A stretch of DNA of 64,000 nucleotides. It comes from Kitasatospora sp052076145. GTDB taxonomy: Bacteria; Actinomycetota; Actinomycetes; Streptomycetales; Streptomycetaceae. A program made the position numbers and the translations under genes. Under the pieces are notes generated by a model, which was given only the letters and a program-made list of their open reading frames with translations, did no database searches and had not been told where the DNA came from. The stretch is from positions 2,542,001 through 2,606,000 of the forward strand of contig NZ_CP197246.1 of NCBI RefSeq assembly GCF_052076145.1. The letters run 5' to 3'. Positions 16,440-23,945 of the stretch are shown in pieces. How positions within the stretch are numbered: the stretch's first letter is position 1; every line of letters begins with the position of its first letter.

Positions 16440-16588
16440 CTGCGGTGATGACTGAGGGTTAGGGACTACGGGCCTCGCTGGCGGCCGGAGTACGGGGGTG
16501 ACCGGTTACCGACCCCACAATAGGCGCGAAAAGTGCACTGTGCACAGGTTTCGCACGATGCTGTGACGACTTGGATGCTCTCAGTGAC

Positions 16589-19500
16589 TCATTCTTCACT
16601 ATTCCCGATCAGGAGCCCGGTCAACTCTTTCCGGCCAGGAAGTCCTGACGGAGTTTCGACCCGGCCGCTGCGCACGTAGAGGAAGGAAGCCGTGACCTGC
16701 TCCAGCGGCACGCCCGCCTGCTCGGCCCAGGCCAGGCGGTAGACGGCCAGTTGCAGCGCGTCCGCCGTCTCCTCGCGGTGGGTCTTCCAGTCGACCACCT
16801 CGTAACGCACCGAATCCGGTGACCCTGAGCCACCGTCACGCTCCCGGTACACCGCATCGATCCGGCCGCGCACCACCCGCCCCCCGAGCATCAGCTGGAA
16901 CGGCGCCTCGACCCGGTGCGGCCGCCGCCCCGCGTACGGGCTGCGCAGGAAAGCCTCCTTCAGCCGCTCGAGATCGCGCTCGTCCTCGACGCCGTCGTCG
17001 TCCACGCCCGGCAGGGCGCCCGGCTCGATCAGCATCAGCGGCTCGATCTGCGCCTGCACCCAGGCGTGGAAGCGGGTGCCCCGGCGGGCGGCGGGCTGCG
17101 GGGGGCGCGGCATCGGGCGGGCCAGCTCCCGGGCGAAGCCGTCCGGGTCGGCCGCGACCCGCAGGAGTTGGGTGGCGGAGAGCGAGGGCGGCAGCGGCAC
17201 CTCGCGGACGGCGCGCCGGGAGCGGGCCAACTCGCCGAGCAGGGCGGTCAGATCACGGTCCCAGGAGGCGACCTGCCGCTCGTCCTCGGGGGCCAGCCGC
17301 TCCGGCTCGGGGGCCGGCTCGCCCGCCAGCCGACGGTGCACCACCTCGGCGACGCGGCGCCGGGCGGTCTGCGCGGCCGGGTCAAGCGGCAGCGGCCAGG
17401 GCGTCTCTACGGACGTCGAGAGGGCGGGGTTCTCGGCGTCCGGCAGCGGCGGCTCGGCCCAGTGCTCGACCTCGCCGCAGCCCGGCAGCTCGCAGTGCGC
17501 GCGCAACTCGTCCAGGAAGGCGGACGGGCCGCGGCGGCGCTTCTGGCTCGGCCCCCACCAGTGCCCGGAGGCCAGCAGCAGCGAGCGGGGGCGGGTGAAC
17601 GCGACGTACCCGAGCCGCAGTTCCTCCGTCTTCGAGTGCTCGGCCATCTCCTTCTTGAAGGCCGTCATCTCCTTCGGCTTCCAGGTGTCGAGATCGGGCA
17701 GCGTCGCGGCGTCACCGCGCAGGGCGTGCGGGAGCACCCGCTTGGTACTCGTCCAGCGCTCGCGGCCCTTGCTGCTCGGGAAGCCGTCCCTGACCAGGCC
17801 CGGGACGGCCACCACGTCCCACTCCAGGCCCTTGGACTTGTGCGCGGTGAGCACCTTCACGGTGTCCTCGCCGCCGGGCAGGCTGTTGTCGAGGCCGCGC
17901 TCGTACTCCTGCGCCGCGCGCAGGAAGGCCAGGAAGGCGGAGAGGCCCGGGTCGCCGTCCAGGTCGGCGAAGGAGGCGGCGACGTCCAGGAAGCTGTGCA
18001 GCGTCTCCCGGCGGCGGGCGGCCAGCGCGAGCGGGGAGGCGGAGAGCTCGACCTCCAGGCCGGTCACCGCGAGCACCCGGTGCAGCACGTCCATCAGCGG
18101 CTCGGCCAGCACCCGGCGCAGCTCCCGGATCTCCAGCGCGAGGCGGGCGAACCGCACCTTCGCCTCCGGCGAGAACGGCAGCTCGTCGGGCTGCTCCGCG
18201 TCCAGGAAGGCCTCCAGCGCGTCCGCCAGCGAGACGATCTCGGTCGGGTCGGTCGAGGCGACGGCGGCCGCCAGCGCGTCCACCCCGTCCGGGCGGGCCG
18301 TCCGGACCAGCTCGGTGGCACGGCGGCCGAGCAGGGCGAGATCGCGCGGCCCGATCCGCCAGCGCGGGCCGATCAGCAGGCGCACCAGCGCGGCATTGGC
18401 CGTCGGGTCGTGCAGCACCTCGCAGACCGAGACCAGATCCGCGACCTCCGGCAGCTGCAGCAGCCCGCCGAGCCCGACCACCTCGACCGGCACCTCCCGG
18501 GCGACCAGCGCCGCGTGGATGTCGGGGAATGCCACCCCGCCCCGGCAGAGCACGGCCACCCGGCCCGGCGCGGTGCCGGTCCGGACGAGGTGCGCGATCG
18601 AATCCGCCAGCCAGTCGATCTCCTCCGCGTGGGTAGGCAGCAGGGCGCAGCGGACGAACCCCTCCTGCTCCGCGTCCGGGGCCGGGCGCAGCGCCTCGAC
18701 GCCCGCGTGCATGGCCCGCAGCGGCGCCGCGAGGTGGTTGGCGAAGGCCAGCAGACGGCCACCGCTGCGGCGGTTCTCGCTCAGCGCGTACCGGGGGGCG
18801 GGGGCGCCGCCGCTGCGCGGGAAGTGCCGGGGGAAGTCGTCCAGGTTCGCCACCGAGGCGCCGCGCCAGCCGTAGATCGCCTGGCACGGGTCACCGACGG
18901 CCGTCACCGCGTGGCCCTCGCCGAACAGCCCCGCGAGCATCAGCCGCTGGGCGACGGAGGTGTCCTGGTACTCGTCCAGCAGCACCACCCGGTACTGCGC
19001 CCGCAGCAGCGCCCCGACCTCCGGCCGCCCCTGGGCGAGCCGGGCGGAGGCGGCGATCTGGTCGCCGAAGTCCATCAGCCCCGCCGCCTGCTTGCGCCGC
19101 CGGTACTCCTCGACCAGCTCCAGCAGCTCCAGCCGGGCCCGCGAGGTCACCGGCAGGGCCCGCAGGTCGTCGTTGCTGAGCTTGGCGAGCGCGAGCTCGT
19201 CCAGCAGCGCGGTGTCGAACGCCCGCAGCCGGGCCGGCTCCACGAGGTGCTCGGCCAGCTCGCTGTCCAGCGCCGTCAGATCGGCGACCAGCCCCGAGAA
19301 CGCGCCGGTCAGCGCCGGGTACGGGCCCTTCGCGGAACGCAGCACCTTCGCCGCGAGCTGGAAGCGGGTGGCGTCCGCGAGCAGCCGGGTGTCCGGCTCG
19401 ATGCCGATCCGCAGGCCGTGCTCCTTGAGCAGCCGCCCGGCGAACGCGTGGTACGTCGAGATCTCCGGCTCGCCGAGCGTCTCCTCGTTCGGGTCCAGCA

Positions 19501-19804
19501 CGCGGGCCCGCAGCAGTGCCGTCCGCACCCGCTCGGCCAGCTCCCCCGCCGCCTTGTTGGTGAACGTGAGCCCGAGCACCTCCTCCGGCCCGACCGCCCC
19601 CGACCCCACCAACCACACCACCCGGGCCGCCATCACCGTGGTCTTCCCCGACCCGGCCCCCGCCACGATCACCGCCGGCTCCATCGGCGCCCCGATCGCC
19701 TTGACCTGCTCGGGGTTGAACGGGATGCCCAACAGCTCCTTGAGCTGCTCGGGGTCGGTCAGTACGGGAGCCACAACGCCAAACCTAACCGGTCCCGCAG
19801 ACAT
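16589..19804 (-). CDS. adnB: AdnB-like helicase-nuclease subunit (UvrD helicase with RecB nuclease domain)
   Basis: A protein of about 1071 residues with an SF1 helicase and a C-terminal RecB-family nuclease. Walker A GAGSGKTT is at 49-56; other motifs are TFTNKAAGE, LLDEYQDTS, GDPCQAIYGWRG and LTAHKSKGLEWDVV. The nuclease shows FHAWVQ, GRIDAVY and VVDWKTH ... QLAVY, so its acidic metal site and lysine are intact. In mycobacteria AdnA and AdnB form the motor-nuclease that resects double-strand breaks. The ATG at 19804 is so close to AGGAAGG that the GTG at 19774 (VAPVLTDPEQ), 7 nt after TAGGTT, is a real alternative. It lies 128 bp downstream of adnA with a dispersed hairpin repeat in the gap. 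Confidence 0.92.
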   Translation of the reverse strand: MSAGPVRFGVVAPVLTDPEQLKELLGIPFNPEQVKAIGAPMEPAVIVAGAGSGKTTVMAARVVWLVGSGAVGPEEVLGLTFTNKAAGELAERVRTALLRARVLDPNEETLGEPEISTYHAFAGRLLKEHGLRIGIEPDTRLLADATRFQLAAKVLRSAKGPYPALTGAFSGLVADLTALDSELAEHLVEPARLRAFDTALLDELALAKLSNDDLRALPVTSRARLELLELVEEYRRRKQAAGLMDFGDQIAASARLAQGRPEVGALLRAQYRVVLLDEYQDTSVAQRLMLAGLFGEGHAVTAVGDPCQAIYGWRGASVANLDDFPRHFPRSGGAPAPRYALSENRRSGGRLLAFANHLAAPLRAMHAGVEALRPAPDAEQEGFVRCALLPTHAEEIDWLADSIAHLVRTGTAPGRVAVLCRGGVAFPDIHAALVAREVPVEVVGLGGLLQLPEVADLVSVCEVLHDPTANAALVRLLIGPRWRIGPRDLALLGRRATELVRTARPDGVDALAAAVASTDPTEIVSLADALEAFLDAEQPDELPFSPEAKVRFARLALEIRELRRVLAEPLMDVLHRVLAVTGLEVELSASPLALAARRRETLHSFLDVAASFADLDGDPGLSAFLAFLRAAQEYERGLDNSLPGGEDTVKVLTAHKSKGLEWDVVAVPGLVRDGFPSSKGRERWTSTKRVLPHALRGDAATLPDLDTWKPKEMTAFKKEMAEHSKTEELRLGYVAFTRPRSLLLASGHWWGPSQKRRRGPSAFLDELRAHCELPGCGEVEHWAEPPLPDAENPALSTSVETPWPLPLDPAAQTARRRVAEVVHRRLAGEPAPEPERLAPEDERQVASWDRDLTALLGELARSRRAVREVPLPPSLSATQLLRVAADPDGFARELARPMPRPPQPAARRGTRFHAWVQAQIEPLMLIEPGALPGVDDDGVEDERDLERLKEAFLRSPYAGRRPHRVEAPFQLMLGGRVVRGRIDAVYRERDGGSGSPDSVRYEVVDWKTHREETADALQLAVYRLAWAEQAGVPLEQVTASFLYVRSGRVETPSGLPGRKELTGLLIGNSEE

Positions 19805-19829
19805 CACCTTCCTACCCAGCCGGCCGACC

Positions 19830-19907
19830 CAGGGGCGCGGGGAACTGCGCGAAATCGGGAGTAACGGTCCGGTGCCGTCCGGCTTCGCGCATTTCCCCGC
19901 GCCCCTG
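19830..19907. repeat. Dispersed GC-rich hairpin repeat, copy between adnA and adnB
   Basis: A 24-nt left arm starting CAGGGGCGCGGGGAACTG pairs with the right arm ending TTTCCCCGCGCCCCTG (23 of 24 matches) around a 30-nt loop. Nearly identical arms occur at 41961-42038, 57942-58096, 21788-21810 and 29646-29685. Here it lies inside the adnA-adnB operon and could attenuate or stabilise the transcript. Confidence 0.85.
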
Positions 19908-19932
19908 TCTGTGGCTGGCCCGCTGCGTGACG

Positions 19933-22900
19933 TCAGTCGATGAGCTGACGCCCGTCGCGCTGCGCCGAGCAGCTGCTGCGGAACGAGCACCGCGCGCAGC
20001 CCTCCCCCGTGGTGGGGACGAAGCGCTCGGCCAGCACCCGGCCCGCCGCGTCCGCGAGCAGGTCGGCGACCCACGGCTCGCCGTCCGGCGCCGCCTGCTG
20101 CTGCACCTTGGGCGACCCGGCGTCGCCCTTCGCGGGCTCCCGCAGGTGGACGAGTTCGGCGCCGCCGGAGCGGGCTCCGTCCTCGAAGCCGGGGAGGTCG
20201 GCCAGGGCGCCGCCCTCGACGGCCAGCTGGTAGACGGCGAGCTGCTTGTGGTCGGGCAGGGACTTGTCGGTGGGGATCTGCTTGCCGGTCTTGAAGTCGA
20301 CCACGTACGCCTGCCCGGCCTCGTCCCGCTCCACCCGGTCCATCGAGCCCCGGATGCGGATCTCGATACCGCCGACGGGCAGCGTGAGGTCGAAGCCGTG
20401 CTCGGTGGCGACGGTGGTGCGGCCGCGCTCCAGGACGTGCCAGTGCAGGAAGCGTTCCAGGGCGGCCCGCGCCTGGTCCTTCTCCTGCCGGGACTTCCAC
20501 GGCGCGTCGAAGGCGAGCGCGTCCCAGACGGTGTCCAGCCGCTCCATCAGGACGGCGAGATCGGCCGGGGTCCGCCCGGAGCCGACCTCGTCGGCCAGTG
20601 CGTGCACCACGTTGCCGAAGCCCTGGGCGGCCGTGGTGGTGCCCGCCGCCTTCACGTCCTTGTCCAGGAACCACTGGAGCGAGCAGCTCTCCAACTGCTC
20701 CAGCCCGCTGCCGGAGAGCCGCACGGGCACCCCCGTCTCCCGCAGCGGGTCGGGCGCCTCGGTGCGGTCCGTCAGCCCCCACCAGCGGTCGGGGTGGGCG
20801 GCCGGGACGAGCGGGGCGCCGTCCTCGTCCAGTGCCCCGGCCAGCTGAGCCAGCCGCTCGGCGGCAGCCCGCCGCAGCTCCGGGCTGCGGCCCGGGTCGA
20901 CGGTGACGGCCCGCAGCTCGGCGACCAGCGCGGCCACCGCGAGCGGGCGGCGCGGCCGCTGGGTGACGTCCTCGACGGTGACCTGCGGCGTACGGCTGCG
21001 GACCTTGCCGGTACGGGGGTCGATCTCCTCGCGGTAGAGCTCGCGCAGGAAGCGGGACGGCTCGTCACCGTCCTCGGCCGGGGCCTTCACCGCCGTGACG
21101 ATCAGCCGGTCCTTGGCCCGCGTCGCGGCGGTGTAGAACAGCCGCCGCTCCTCGCCGAGCAGCGCCGCCGGGGAGAGCGGCTCGGCGAGCCCGTCCCGGC
21201 CGATCCGGTCCGCCTCCAGCAGCGAGCCACGGCGGCGCAGGTCCGGCCAGAGGCCGTCCTGCACCCCGGCGACCACGACGACCCGCCACTCCAGCCCCTT
21301 CGAGCGGTGGGCGGTCATCAGCCGGACGGCCTCCGGGCGGACGGCCCGCACGGTGAGGGTGTCGGCGGCGATGTCCTGCGCCTCCAGCTCCGCGAGGAAG
21401 TCCAGCGCGCTCCGGTGGCCGGCCAGCTGCTCCTCCGCCCGCGCGGCGGTCTCGAACAGCGCGCAGAGCGCGTCCAGGTCCCGGTCGGCGTTGCGCCCGG
21501 CCGTCCCGCCGCGAAGGGCGGCGCGCTCCAGCCGCTCCCGCCACCGGCGGCTGCCGTCCCACAGCTCCCAGAGCGCCTCCTCGGCACCGCCGCCGCCCGC
21601 GAGCAGCTCCCGCACCTTCCGCAGCAGCATCCCGAGATCCCGGGCCCGCCGGGCGGGCGTGCCGTCCATCGCGACCAGCTGCTCGGGCTCTGCCAACGCT
21701 TCTCGGATCAACTCATCCGCAGCACGCACAGTTGCCGACTGCGGCGCCGTCTCTTCCTCCCCCAGCCTTCGGCCGGGGGTGCCCCCTCCGCGCAGTTCCT
21801 CGCGCCCCTGGAGGTGCAACTGCACCTCGCGGCGAAGCGTTCTACGTTCTTCCTCGCGGAGCGCTCGCCCGAGCCGCCGCAGGTCGGAGCCGTCGAGGCC
21901 GCCGAGGGGGCCGGTGAGGAGGGTGCGTGCGAGCTCGGCCGTGCAGGCCTCGACCGGTTCGGCGCAGATGCGGAGGGCGAGCAGCAGGGGGGCGACGCCG
22001 GGCTCCTCGCGGAGGGGGAGGTCGTCGCCGTCGATCTCCAGCGGGACGCCGGCCGCGCCGAGGGCGCGGCGGACGCCGGGGATCGAGCGGGCGCCGGCGC
22101 GGACCAGGACGGCCATCTCGCCCCAGGGGACGCCGTCCTCCAGGTGGGCGCGGCGGAGCAGGTCGGCGATGCTGTCGAGTTCGGCGCCGGGGGTGGGGTA
22201 GGTGTAGACCTCGGCCCGGCCGCCCTCGCGGGCGGGCAGCAGGGCCCGGTGCTGGGCGAGCTTGTCGGCGGGCAGCCGGCCCATCGGCATCCGGCGGGCC
22301 AGCTCCCGGGTGGCGGCGAGCAGCACGGCGCCGGAGCGCCGGGCGACCCGCAGCACCTTGACCTCCGCCGGGCTGCCGTCGGCCGTCGGGAAGGCGTGCG
22401 GGAAGTCGAGGATGCCGTTGATGTCGGCGCCGCGGAAGGCGTAGATCGACTGGTCGGGGTCGCCGACGGCGACGAGGTCGCGGCCACCGCCCGCGATCGC
22501 CCGCAGCAGGCGGACCTGGGACGGGTCGGTGTCCTGGTACTCGTCGACGAAGACGACCTCGTACCGCTCGCGCAGGGCGGCGCCGATCTCGGCGCGTTCG
22601 GCGAGCAGCACCGCGCGGTGCACCAGCTCGGCGTAGTCGAGCACGCCGCGCAGATCGAGGACGTCGAGGTACTCGGCGAGGAAGTGCGCGGCGGCGGCCC
22701 AGTCCGGGCGCTGGACGCCCTCGGCGAACCGGCTCAGCTCGGCCTCGCCGAGGCCGAGCTCGCGGCTGCGGGCCAGCACGGCGCGGACCTCGTCGGCGAA
22801 GCCCCGGGTGGTGAGGCAGGCCCGCAGGTCGAGCGGCCAGCGGATCCGGCCGATGCCGTCGCGGGCGTCCTCGGCGCCCCCGGCGAGCAGCTCGCGGACC

Positions 22901-23292
22901 ATCACGTCCTGCTCGGGGCCGGAGAGCAGCCGCAGCGGTTCGGCGTACGCCTCGGGGGTCTGGTGGGCGCGCAGCAGGGCGTAGCAGAAGGAGTGGAAGG
23001 TGGTGGCCTGCGGCGGGGCCCCGGTGCTGCCGAGCCGGGCGGTCATCCGGTCGCGCAGCTCCATCGCGGCCTTGCGGCTGAAGGTCAGCACGAGGACCCG
23101 CTCCGGGTCGGTGCCGCGCTCGATCCGCCGGACGACGGACTCGACCAGCGTGGTGGTCTTGCCCGTACCTGGGCCCGCGAGCACCAGCAGCGGCCCGCCC
23201 GCGTGCTCGGCCACCGCCTGCTGGTACGCGTCCAGCACGGGCGGTTCGGGCTGCGCGAGGGGGCTGCGCACCAGACGGAAGGGGGAACTCAA
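19933..23292 (-). CDS. adnA: AdnA-like helicase-nuclease subunit (UvrD helicase with iron-sulfur RecB nuclease)
   Basis: A protein of about 1119 residues, partner of AdnB in end resection for recombination. Walker A AGPGTGKT is at 39-46; other motifs are TFSRKAAMELRDR, VFVDEYQDTDPSQ, GDPDQSIYAFRGAD and MTAHRSKGLEWRVV. The C-terminal nuclease has GSMDRVER, VVDFKTGKQ and a cysteine set (QLESCSLQW, then CARCSFRSSC at the end) that fits a 4Fe-4S cluster as in AddB-type nucleases. The start is taken as TTG at 23292, 6 nt after GAGGA. An inserted stretch near residues 490-512 (LQGREELRGGGTPGRRLGEE) is encoded by dispersed repeat DNA and is unlikely to be ancestral. Confidence 0.92.
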   Translation of the reverse strand: MSSPFRLVRSPLAQPEPPVLDAYQQAVAEHAGGPLLVLAGPGTGKTTTLVESVVRRIERGTDPERVLVLTFSRKAAMELRDRMTARLGSTGAPPQATTFHSFCYALLRAHQTPEAYAEPLRLLSGPEQDVMVRELLAGGAEDARDGIGRIRWPLDLRACLTTRGFADEVRAVLARSRELGLGEAELSRFAEGVQRPDWAAAAHFLAEYLDVLDLRGVLDYAELVHRAVLLAERAEIGAALRERYEVVFVDEYQDTDPSQVRLLRAIAGGGRDLVAVGDPDQSIYAFRGADINGILDFPHAFPTADGSPAEVKVLRVARRSGAVLLAATRELARRMPMGRLPADKLAQHRALLPAREGGRAEVYTYPTPGAELDSIADLLRRAHLEDGVPWGEMAVLVRAGARSIPGVRRALGAAGVPLEIDGDDLPLREEPGVAPLLLALRICAEPVEACTAELARTLLTGPLGGLDGSDLRRLGRALREEERRTLRREVQLHLQGREELRGGGTPGRRLGEEETAPQSATVRAADELIREALAEPEQLVAMDGTPARRARDLGMLLRKVRELLAGGGGAEEALWELWDGSRRWRERLERAALRGGTAGRNADRDLDALCALFETAARAEEQLAGHRSALDFLAELEAQDIAADTLTVRAVRPEAVRLMTAHRSKGLEWRVVVVAGVQDGLWPDLRRRGSLLEADRIGRDGLAEPLSPAALLGEERRLFYTAATRAKDRLIVTAVKAPAEDGDEPSRFLRELYREEIDPRTGKVRSRTPQVTVEDVTQRPRRPLAVAALVAELRAVTVDPGRSPELRRAAAERLAQLAGALDEDGAPLVPAAHPDRWWGLTDRTEAPDPLRETGVPVRLSGSGLEQLESCSLQWFLDKDVKAAGTTTAAQGFGNVVHALADEVGSGRTPADLAVLMERLDTVWDALAFDAPWKSRQEKDQARAALERFLHWHVLERGRTTVATEHGFDLTLPVGGIEIRIRGSMDRVERDEAGQAYVVDFKTGKQIPTDKSLPDHKQLAVYQLAVEGGALADLPGFEDGARSGGAELVHLREPAKGDAGSPKVQQQAAPDGEPWVADLLADAAGRVLAERFVPTTGEGCARCSFRSSCSAQRDGRQLID
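21759..21826. repeat. Composite dispersed repeat embedded in the adnA coding sequence
   Basis: Three repeat elements abut here: a hairpin CCCCCAGCCTTCGGCCGGGG, the right arm of the dispersed repeat (CGCAGTTCCTCGCGCCCCTG) and an 8-bp dyad GAGGTGCA-ac-TGCACCTC. Similar pieces occur in intergenic DNA elsewhere in the window (for example 58019-58027). The block keeps the adnA frame open and adds about 22 codons. It lies between the helicase lobes' conserved motifs, where an insertion might be tolerated. Confidence 0.75.
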
Positions 23293-23478
23293 CGACGTCC
23301 TCGGGATCGGGGCGGAGCGTCCGCCAAGCACCGAGCCTACGATCCTGCCGCGCCCGAGCCCGCATCGCACCCGACTCCGGGCAGCAGGGGGCGCGCCCGC
23401 CTGCGGGTGCGCCCGACGGCACGCGTGGGAGTGCTGCGGGCGGTGCAGATACCGGGGGTGCTACTTGTACCGGCGGTG

Positions 23479-23811
23479 CTACTTGCCGTCCCAGCGGGCC
23501 TGGCGGAGATCGACCCGGGGTTCGCCCGCGACCGTCCGCAGCGGGGTGCCCTCCACCCGGTAGTTGGCGAGCGCCCGGTCCTCGTGGCCGGGCAGCGGCC
23601 GGCCGTCGGCGCGGATCACCCGCCACCACGGCACGGCGGCGCCGTACAGCGCCATGACCCGCCCGACCTGCCGGGGGCCGCCGTGGCCGAGGTACTCGGC
23701 GACGTCGCCGTAGGTCATCACCCGGCCCACCGGGATGCGCTCGGTGAGGTCGAGCACCGATTCGACGTAGGGCGGCGGGGTCTCGCCTGTACTGTCCGTC
23801 ATCTGCGGCAT
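23479..23811 (-). CDS. Alkyltransferase-like (ATL) DNA repair protein
   Basis: A 110-residue protein with the DNA-binding domain of O6-alkylguanine-DNA alkyltransferases. The helix-turn-helix region IPVGRVMTYGDVAEYLGHGG and the arginine finger context RQVGRVM are conserved, but the active-site motif PCHRV reads PWWRV (61-65), with Trp at the reactive Cys position. ATL proteins bind O6-alkylguanine without repairing it and hand the lesion to nucleotide excision repair. It lies about 190 bp downstream of adnA's start, on the same strand and upstream of it, in the repair neighbourhood; as I recall, Rv3204 is in the corresponding place in M. tuberculosis. Confidence 0.93.
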   Translation of the reverse strand: MPQMTDSTGETPPPYVESVLDLTERIPVGRVMTYGDVAEYLGHGGPRQVGRVMALYGAAVPWWRVIRADGRPLPGHEDRALANYRVEGTPLRTVAGEPRVDLRQARWDGK

Positions 23812-23945
23812 TGTTCCTCATCCGGTCGATCCGAGGGCGCCGTGCGGGGGATTCGCCGCGCCCGATACGCCCCCTGTCCAGCGCAGGCGCCCGGAGCATG
23901 CCACCATCTTCGGGGCGGTGAGTGGTGATACGAGGACAAGACCAG

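Noticed and set aside
16440..16588. Possible small gene between the phosphatase and adnB
   Set aside because: Only short frames without ribosome-binding sites; probably the phosphatase promoter.
19805..20782. N-terminal extension of adnB by 326 codons
   Set aside because: It runs through the intergenic repeat and the adnA 3' end in another frame; Walker A lies at the normal distance from the start at 19804.
16916..23928. Long plus-strand frames opposite adnA and adnB (982 and 1333 codons)
   Set aside because: Shadow frames of the high-GC helicase genes; no motifs, no ribosome-binding sites.
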